This document shows positions 57,146-64,000 of a stretch of 64,000 nucleotides of DNA, one piece after another; the stretch's first letter is position 1; every line of letters starts with the position of its first letter. The stretch lies in NCBI RefSeq assembly GCF_029852145.1, contig NC_079969.1:18905798-18969797 (forward strand), in the 5' to 3' direction. Below the pieces are notes generated by a model. It saw only the letters and a program-made list of their open reading frames with translations. It had not been told where the DNA came from and searched no databases. The position numbers were made by a program, and so were the translations under genes. The DNA comes from Microplitis mediator (lineage: Eukaryota > Arthropoda > Insecta > Hymenoptera > Braconidae).

Positions 57146-58732
57146 CTTCTGTCTGTTCTAGCGTAGATTCTGGAATAGTTTGAGCACGCTGTACGATAGT
57201 TTGAACACCTGATGCTACTTCTAAAATTTTTGACACCCCACAAAGGTCTCTAGTAACAACTGACTGTCTATAATAATCACGATGGATTTTCTCCGCATGA
57301 CCCATAAAATTCGAAATATCATAAATTTGACACTCATCTATTTTTAGAGAAGCAACTGTTGTAGCAAAGTGCTTCCGCAATTGTGTTGCTCTCAGTCGTT
57401 CAGGATATTGAGCACCACAAAATTTACTAAAGTTGCGCATGAGAGTACAAGCCTCTAAATGCTTGTAACGAGTTCCATCAAAACCCGGTAACCCAAAAAT
57501 AAAAGGATTTTCGGGATCAACTTTTGCTGCACTCCGATATTTAAGTATTGTCTTTATAAACTCCTGCATTCCATTAGATATAATTAACGGAACTTCGCGA
57601 CCTTTTTTGCCTCCAAATTCGAAGCGTATATATTCATCAACTAACTTTTTTTGTTCTTCTGACAATCGAGCGTATTCTTCAGGATTACTTTCCTTAAATT
57701 TTTTAGCGCTTTCATAATCATCAATTCTTATTCTTTCCAGTTCACCTGGACGCTTGCGATTGTACAGAAGAATAAATATTAATGTCGTTTGTGACAACTT
57801 TTTCCAAGCTTCACAAGTAAATTGTTCTTGTAACGATTTATATGCTGAAATTAGATTCGATTCAATATAATCCCGGAATCAATTAATATCATCCATGATT
57901 GGAAGAAATTCTTGTTTGTGACGCTTTTGTTTAATTTGGACATTACGAGCCAGGCTGTTGATTTTTGTCGGAAATTCTACTTTATGTACTTTCAAAAAAT
58001 ATTCCACATTCTTTTCTTTCTTATACTCCAGAACTTTTATGAGCTCTTTTTCATAAACATTAGCAACTTTAGCTATCCATGTACCAGCCGTCGTAGCAGT
58101 TGATGGTGCTTTGCATTCATTTGTTTCAGCATTAGCACCAACAATACTTTGGACCGCAATTATTAAATTATCGTAAAGTCTAGGGTCAATGATGTCAGAA
58201 AATGTTTTCACGTCAACAGGATTGGGTTTTTGGTTAATTTTACCATCTTTAAAATTTGATTTATTGTACTCCTTCATTTTGATTAATATATTCCCCAGCA
58301 TTCTTAAACGTGAACGGATCATTTTGTGTTGGTGTGAATTTGTATATTTTTCTGACAATTCATTTACAAAAACAACCAGTAAAGGATCACGTCTAAATAC
58401 TTCTGAAATTTCATCTTCGTTATTAATAGCAAGAATTTTCCTTGTTAATGTTGTAGCTTTTTCATGAATTTGTCCCATCATAATTTTAGACTTTATCAGA
58501 CCTGATCTGTCTTCAGCGTGATCTTTTCCATATGGACATTTATGACGATTGAGGTAAAGCAACCATCGCCCACATTTATGACATGGTTTATAATCATATG
58601 CACTAGCCAGAGATGTTTGTTGTGGTTGCCTCGTAACAAGCAATTCGCCGTGATTAAAATCTTGATCCAAATTGAAAAGCTTAGCTCCTTTAAGCCGTAT
58701 TTTTTCAATTGCTGCTATTCTTTCTTTAGATC
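57146..58732 (-). CDS. YR gene, exon 4: zinc-finger-like module and tyrosine recombinase; contains an in-frame TGA
   Basis: The acceptor TTTTACAG opens the exon and the donor GAAG/GTATTT closes it; 1587 bp, phase 1 at both ends. A CHKCGRWLLYLNRHKC finger lies near the start, then helical sequence. The YR catalytic domain follows: RKRPGELERI (first Arg, near residue 1360 of the whole protein), GGKKGREVP (candidate Lys), TQLRKHFATT (second Arg, near 1487), MGHAEKIHRDYYRQS (His near 1513, Tyr near 1521). The residue three before the second Arg is Thr rather than the common His. TGA at 57881-57879 interrupts the frame just before this domain. The paralog has a sense codon there, so this is either a nonsense mutation or a readthrough site. 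Confidence 0.85.
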
Positions 58733-58790
58733 CTGTAAAAGAGTTATAATTGTATGTTGTATTACAATAAAATTTATTAAATCAACTTAC

Positions 58791-59126
58791 TTTTTTTCAT
58801 CGCTAAAAAATCTTGGACTTCTTTTTCATCACTATGTATAGCTTCTAAATGCCGACTGATAACTACAAAAGGTTGAAAACAAAAACAACAAAAAGATTTC
58901 TTTGTTTCTTCGCCGGATTTTGGAACAGACAAATCTCCGAGATTGGGTGGTATAGACTTTTTGATAAGTTTATCAACTTCTGTTTCTTCGTTACAATTTT
59001 GTGATTTTTCTAACGTACTGTCAACATTGCTGGTGGATATTTCATTGGATTGATCCGAGCTTAAATTAGGTACAGGGACGTAACTGCTGTCATTCTTTGA
59101 CTGATTAAGTGTAGAGCTACTGAAAC
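58791..59126 (-). CDS. YR gene, exon 3: C2H2-type finger
   Basis: The acceptor AATAACAG (AG at 59128-59127) and donor A/GTAAGT (GT from 58790) bound 336 bp in phase 1. The open sequence ends with CCFCFQPFVVISRHLEAIH, a C2H2-like finger (C-x2-C, then H-x4-H). The preceding part is Ser/Asn-rich linker. A single N-terminal finger before the recombinase domain is, as I recall, common in this metazoan family. Confidence 0.8.
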
Positions 59127-59296
59127 CTGTTATTAATAATTACAAATTTACAATTATTTTGAAAATGTGAACTCATGAACAAGTTAATATGAATAAGTTA
59201 ATATTTGTAATTATAATTATTCAATATCGTGATTATAAATCAATTAAATTTTGGCTTAGATTTAGAAATTAACCATAGTGAAATTAATAACTTACG

Positions 59297-61930
59297 TGAG
59301 TGATCGGATAATTTTGGAGTGGAAAAATCAGTATCATCCAATTCATTCTGATGAATATTTTGGTCATGGTTAGGAAGACTGTTTCTGACTGAAAATTCTG
59401 TACAAAAAGATAAATCATTTTTTTCATTTCCTAATAAAACAGAACTATCACGCATGACTTCATCCCTTTCAAAATTAACTGCATCATCAAAACCATCCAG
59501 TTCTTCAAGCTCACTTATGTGGGAACTATTAGAGCTAGTATCATCATCAGAATGATTTTCAACGTAACTATTTTTTGATGAAATGATAAGTTCATGATTC
59601 GGTACATTAAAATTTTCTTCAATACCATCCGTAAATTCTGCTTTACCATCATTGTTCTCGCTAAAAGTGTTTGATGTGCTAGGTGTTGGGGATTTTCTAA
59701 GTGAAATCATATCAGACTCGATGCTTAAATTATTTTTAAAAGAACTAGTTAAGCTTGAATCAATTTTTATACATGAGTTATCGGCCATTAAATCACAATT
59801 GTCGAGTATCTTTAATAATTGAGCTTCCTCGATAGAAGATAAATTTGAATCAACTATATAATCACTATCATTCATTGCAGGGGTATTGATGATAATTATT
59901 GGTATATTATCCTCATTAGTTAAGTTATGAGCTTTTGGCAATTTAACGGTTTTTACTAATCCATTTTCATCAGTGATCGTAAATTTACCAACTAAATGGG
60001 ACGTAATAGTAGGTTTTATAACATGACTTGTGTTAAAATTATTATTTTTATCATTTAAAATTTTGTTTCTTGAAACTTGTGAAAGTATATCAAATTGAAT
60101 CGGCGTATCATCTGAAGAATGTAGTATTTCAGTATCATGACATACGGTTAAATTATTACTTCTACCATCTGAAATATCGTAACTTGAAGCTTGCGATTGT
60201 AAAAGTACGTCAGATTGATCTACCATACAATACGAAAAACTTGTTGTCGTAGTATTTTTACTTATAGTTGAATTATTATTTTCATTATTCAAAATTTTAG
60301 CTTCTGATAATTGTGATTTTAAAAGTACATTAGATGGAATCTCTGTATCATCTAGAAGAGGAAGTGTCTTAGTATCATGACATATGCTTAGATTATTACT
60401 TTTGCTACTGAAAATATCGTGACTTGATGCTTGTGATTGTAAAAGTACTTCCGATTGAATTAATATATCATCTGGAGGAACTTGTGTTGTAGAAACTTGA
60501 CTTATATTTAAATTAATATTTTTATCATTAAAAGTATTGTTGCGTGAAACTTGTGATTGTGAAAGATTGTTCGTTTGAGTTAGCATATCATCTGGAGAAG
60601 TTTGTGTTGTCGAAGCTTGACTTATGTTTAAATCGTCATTTTTATCATTAAAAGTGCTGTTGCCTGAAGCTTGTGATTGTGAAAGTACGTTCGTTTGAGT
60701 CAGCATATCATCTGGAGGAGCTTGTGTTGTAGAAACTTGAATTATGTTTAAATCATTATTTTTATCATTACAAGTAACGTGGCCTGAAACTTGTGATTGT
60801 AAAAGTACATCAGATTGACTTAAAATATCATCTGGAAAAATTGGTATTGTAGAAACTTGAATTATATTTAAATTATTATTTTCATCATTAAAAGTGCTGT
60901 AGCCTGAAACTTGTGTTGTAGAAACTTGAATCATGTTTAAGCCATTATTTTTATCATGAAAAGTAACGTGGTCTGAAACTTGTGATTGTAATAGTACATC
61001 AGATTGACTTAACATATCATCTGGAAAAATTTGTGTTGTAGAAACTTGACTTATATTTAAATTAATATTTTTATCATCAATAGTATTGTTGAGTAAAACT
61101 TGTGATTGTGAAAGTACGTCAGATTGAGTCAGCTTATCATCTGGAGAAGTTTGTGTTGTCGAAGCTTGACTTATGTTTAAATCATCATTTTTATCATTAA
61201 AAGTACTGTTGCCTGAAGCTTGTGATTGTGAAAGTACGTTTGTTTGAGTCGGCATATCATCTAGAGAGGCTTGTGTTGTAGAAACTTGACTGATATTTAA
61301 ATTATTATTTTTGTCATGAAAAGTAACGTGGCCTGAAACTTGTGATTGTAAAATTACATCAGATTGACGAAACATATCATCTGGAGAAAATTGTGTTGTA
61401 GAAACTTGAATTTTATTTAAATTATTATTTTCATCATTAAAAGTAGTGTAGCCTGAAAATTGTGATTGTGAAAATACGTGAGATTGAGTCAGCTGATCAT
61501 CTGGAGAAGTTCGGGTTGTAGAAACTTGGCTTACATGTAGATTGTTATCTTTATCAGTTAAATTGCTATTTTCTAAGACTCGCGATTGTGATTGTGAATG
61601 ATGTTGAATCATCATATCATCTGAAGAATGATTATCGGATCTTGAAGCAGTTTTTATACCTGAATTGCTGGGACTATAACAATAATTATGATCATGCAAA
61701 GTTACTGATAACTCGTAGGCGCTACGATGAGATAAATTCAGATCAGAATTTTCGTCACTAATATTTATGTCAGCAGTGTTATTAGCGAAAAACTGTGACT
61801 TATCATGATTTATCTTAGTTGGAACTATCAGACAATCATCATTTTTTATACGAGTAATTTTTTTAATCATAACTTTTGGAATATTTTTTTCCAAATTAGA
61901 TGCAATTATTAATAATTCTGATTTTTTATC
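59297..61930 (-). CDS. YR gene, exon 2: SQ/TQ-rich tandem-repeat domain
   Basis: A 2634 bp exon entered through an acceptor CTTTAATTTTTCAG and left at a perfect donor GTAAGT (59296-59291), phase 1 at both ends, no stop. The first 100 residues are basic to neutral (LLIIASNLEKNIPKVMIKK). About fourteen 40-residue repeats follow, then an acidic Ser/Asp-rich region (SDDDTSSNSSHISELEELD). If the donor were not used, the frame would run on to a stop at 59240. Splicing to exon 3 gives a frame that stays open. Confidence 0.85.
60015..61627 (-). repeat. Coding tandem repeat, 120 bp (40 residues), about 14 units
   Basis: The consensus unit runs SPDDMLTQSDVLSQSQVSGN then STFNDKNNDLNISQVSTTQT. One unit is partial. 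Units 4 and 9 are almost identical over the whole repeat, indicating a recent block duplication of about five units. Outer units (11-14) are diverged. Each typical unit holds four to six SQ or TQ dipeptides. Confidence 0.92.
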
Positions 61931-62038
61931 TGAAAAATTAAAGCAACAGAACTTATTATTTTCTTTTGAATTTTATAAAAAAATTTTAATTGACAAAATA
62001 TTTGATAGACAATCAATTAAAATCTAAAAATTAATTAC

Positions 62039-62171
62039 CAGATCGTAAAATAACAGTAACTTCAGTATTACGGCCATTATATGTGATTAAACGTTTGCTT
62101 TTCTTTTTTTTAATATTATTTTTAACAATGACAAGGTATTTTCCACTTTTCGTTTTAACGAGACAATACAT
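62039..62171 (-). CDS. YR gene, exon 1: N terminus (whole gene spans 54822-62171)
   Basis: ATG at 62171-62169 opens MYCLVKTKSGKYLVIVKNN, then a lysine cluster and GRNTEVTVILRS. The donor is G/GTAATT (GT at 62038-62037), phase 1. With the five downstream exons the total is 5205 bp, exactly 1735 codons, and all five introns are phase 1. This exact bookkeeping supports the model. The N-terminal pattern recalls the short opening domain of BEN-type and YR-type insect proteins (from memory). Likely a transposon-derived recombinase gene or domesticated descendant; expression and activity unknown. Confidence 0.7.
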
Positions 62172-64000
62172 TTTGTTAGGTTATTTGAGTACACCTTTCA
62201 CATTTTACAGTAATCAAACTTACTTATGATAAAATAAAAGAAGTAATTACGATTTACGAATGAAAATAATATAAAGTATTTCAGCTGAAAAAGCACGACC
62301 TTGATGATGATTGAAATTTCTCTTTACTGGTTATGGCTTGCAGCTCAGAAGAAATGACTCCATCTTAGTTGAGATAGCATTATTAGAAGATGGAGAGCAG
62401 TTCACTTCCGTAGCTGTGCATTATCGATGGACGTGTACATGGATAATATACTGCTACTAAGTTGACATGCATCGACGCCACGAGACGCCACCAGTATATT
62501 CTAGTACGAACTAGCCGTAATTAAAATAAAATTCTATTGGCAACATACATTTAATTACACTAAAATTAAAAAAATTTCTTGAAAATAGATTTAAAATTAA
62601 TTTTCATCTTCGAACTCATAATATTTGATAAAGAAATAAAACTGAAATAGATAATAATTTTCTTCATTAATCCATTATCGGAACTGAATTGATTAGAATG
62701 CATAACGTTTCGATGATTCATCGAAATGGAGTGATAGCATATACAATAGACGCACTGTTAAGTACATTAAAGTCACCATAATGTATAGGAAACACAACCT
62801 CAAATTCATAAAATGTAGACCATGTGAAAAATAAATATTTATGTAATAGTGTATTTATATATCTGAATAAGAATAGGCTTTTCTTCAACTAAGATAATAT
62901 CAATAATAATTATGATAGTATTTTCATTTTTAAATATTTCAGATTAAGTCGGTAAAATACATAAAAAATTTTTCATATTTTCCATGCGTGAGGTCAAAAG
63001 TGTTTTAGAACCCTTAAATTTGACCTACTTTTTACGAGTTTTAATAATTGTTTAAGAAATCTGGATGCTGATATAAAAAACAAGTATACTTAACCATACA
63101 TTGCTATGGATCATCAAAATATAGCAACGGTATAAATAGTAATGAAAGTGATAAATACACAAAAGTCACTGAAATGTATGAAGGATTAACACATAAGGTA
63201 TTTAATTTGACGACTAACAACCACGAATGCTAATAATAATTTCCATAAAACAACATATCATGATTTAAAATCAGGATTAATTTCTCATAAATAGTAGACA
63301 TTTCGAACTATATTCATGTTTCAACGTTTGATAACTTTTTTTTCAATTATTAGACTCTCTAGTTGATTTATTGTATTTTATTAAAAATAATTGTATGAAC
63401 AAGAATTATTTTAATCATAAAATATTAATTCGTGAAATATGGAAAAATAATTATAATTAGATATTTTATACAATATAATGCATCAGGACTATTGACGAAA
63501 ATGCCTAATGTCTATGTGATTTTTTGTCCATGCTACTGTTTACTAGAAATGATTTCATTTTATTTGAGATCAAGTTGACATGGTAAAATAATTGAGAGCA
63601 ATTTACGGCTGTAGCTGTCTATGAATAATATATGCCACAAGACGCTACCAGTTTATTCTAGTACAAACTAGCCGTAATTTGAATAAAATTTAATTAACAG
63701 CATACAGTTAATTTTATTCAAATTGAAAAAATTTCCAGAAAATGTATTTGAAATGAATTATTATCTCAGAATTCACCATATATAATAGTAAAATAAATAT
63801 AAGATTAGATTTTATTTGGTAAATCCATGGTAAAAGTTGACTTGATTGAAATATATAACATTTTGATGACTCGTTAATACGTCGTAATAGCATATACAGT
63901 AGACGCACTGTTAAATACATTAAAGTCACCATAATGTATAGAATAAAAGAACTCAAGTTAACAAAATTTTAACAATGTACAAAATAAATATTTATGTTAT
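62172..64000. repeat. Upstream noncoding DNA with a diverged direct duplication
   Basis: About 62330-62820 and 63530-63960 are direct repeats roughly 1.17 kb apart. Shared phrases include CCAGTWTATTCTAGTACRAA, CTAGCCGTAATT, GACGCACTGTTAA and TACATTAAAGTCACCATAAT. No gene is seen. It lies 5' of the YR gene and could include its promoter. Confidence 0.6.

Noticed and set aside
57069..57146. Recombinase frame running past the exon 4 donor to a stop at 57069
   Set aside because: Those last codons lie beyond a donor shared in position and phase with the paralog, and two good downstream exons continue the frame.

Overview
This is AT-rich eukaryotic DNA from an insect nuclear genome, dominated by transposable elements. 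Insect origin is supported by an R1-clade and an R4/Dong-like non-LTR retrotransposon, a Ty1/copia element with a half-tRNA-iMet primer site, and two env-bearing Ty3/gypsy (errantivirus-like) elements. A hymenopteran, perhaps a parasitoid wasp, is my guess from overall texture and is weakly held. I recognise no ordinary housekeeping gene, tRNA, rRNA or CRISPR array.

Layout. 1-4.25 kb: 3' half of errantivirus-like element A (integrase, F-type env, probable 3' LTR). 4.25-9.8 kb: fold-back elements and two LTR-like units inserted in an (AT)n microsatellite. 10.7-17.5 kb: an R1-clade element (minus) and an R4/Dong-like element (plus, 1086-codon open frame), both bordered by (TAA)n. 18.9-34.5 kb: a rearranged block. 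A broken paralog of the tyrosine-recombinase (YR) gene carries a fold-back element in an intron. A copia element (minus, 24.2-32.7 kb, itself hit by three LTR-like insertions) landed in that fold-back. An inversion then flipped the gene's last exons to the plus strand at 19-21 kb. 34.5-37.0 kb: a 2.4 kb solo LTR with an ATGA target duplication. 37.7-50 kb: element B, with two small basic ORFs, gag, protease/RT/RNase H/integrase, two unrelated env-type glycoprotein genes and three accessory frames. 50-54.8 kb: AT-rich noncoding DNA. 54.8-62.2 kb: a six-exon minus-strand gene of 1735 codons containing a 40-residue tandem-repeat domain rich in SQ/TQ, two zinc-finger-like modules, a tyrosine-recombinase domain and a SANT/Myb-like C terminus. 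All its introns are phase 1, and one in-frame TGA lies before the recombinase domain. 62.2-64 kb: noncoding, with a duplicated block.

How the parts relate. Elements A and B belong to one Ty3/gypsy clade, shown by matching integrase, spacer and F-type env. B additionally carries a class of glycoprotein resembling that of chuvirus-like negative-strand viruses, plus an accessory frame with a VIDIQGF start that I recall from other insect genomes. Both elements are broken mainly by in-frame stop codons rather than frameshifts. The YR gene and its broken paralog share the intronic fold-back element and exon boundaries, so they arose by duplication after that insertion. The most novel items are the dual-glycoprotein element B, the SQ/TQ-repeat YR gene, and a four-copy covarying hairpin array at 23.3-23.5 kb.
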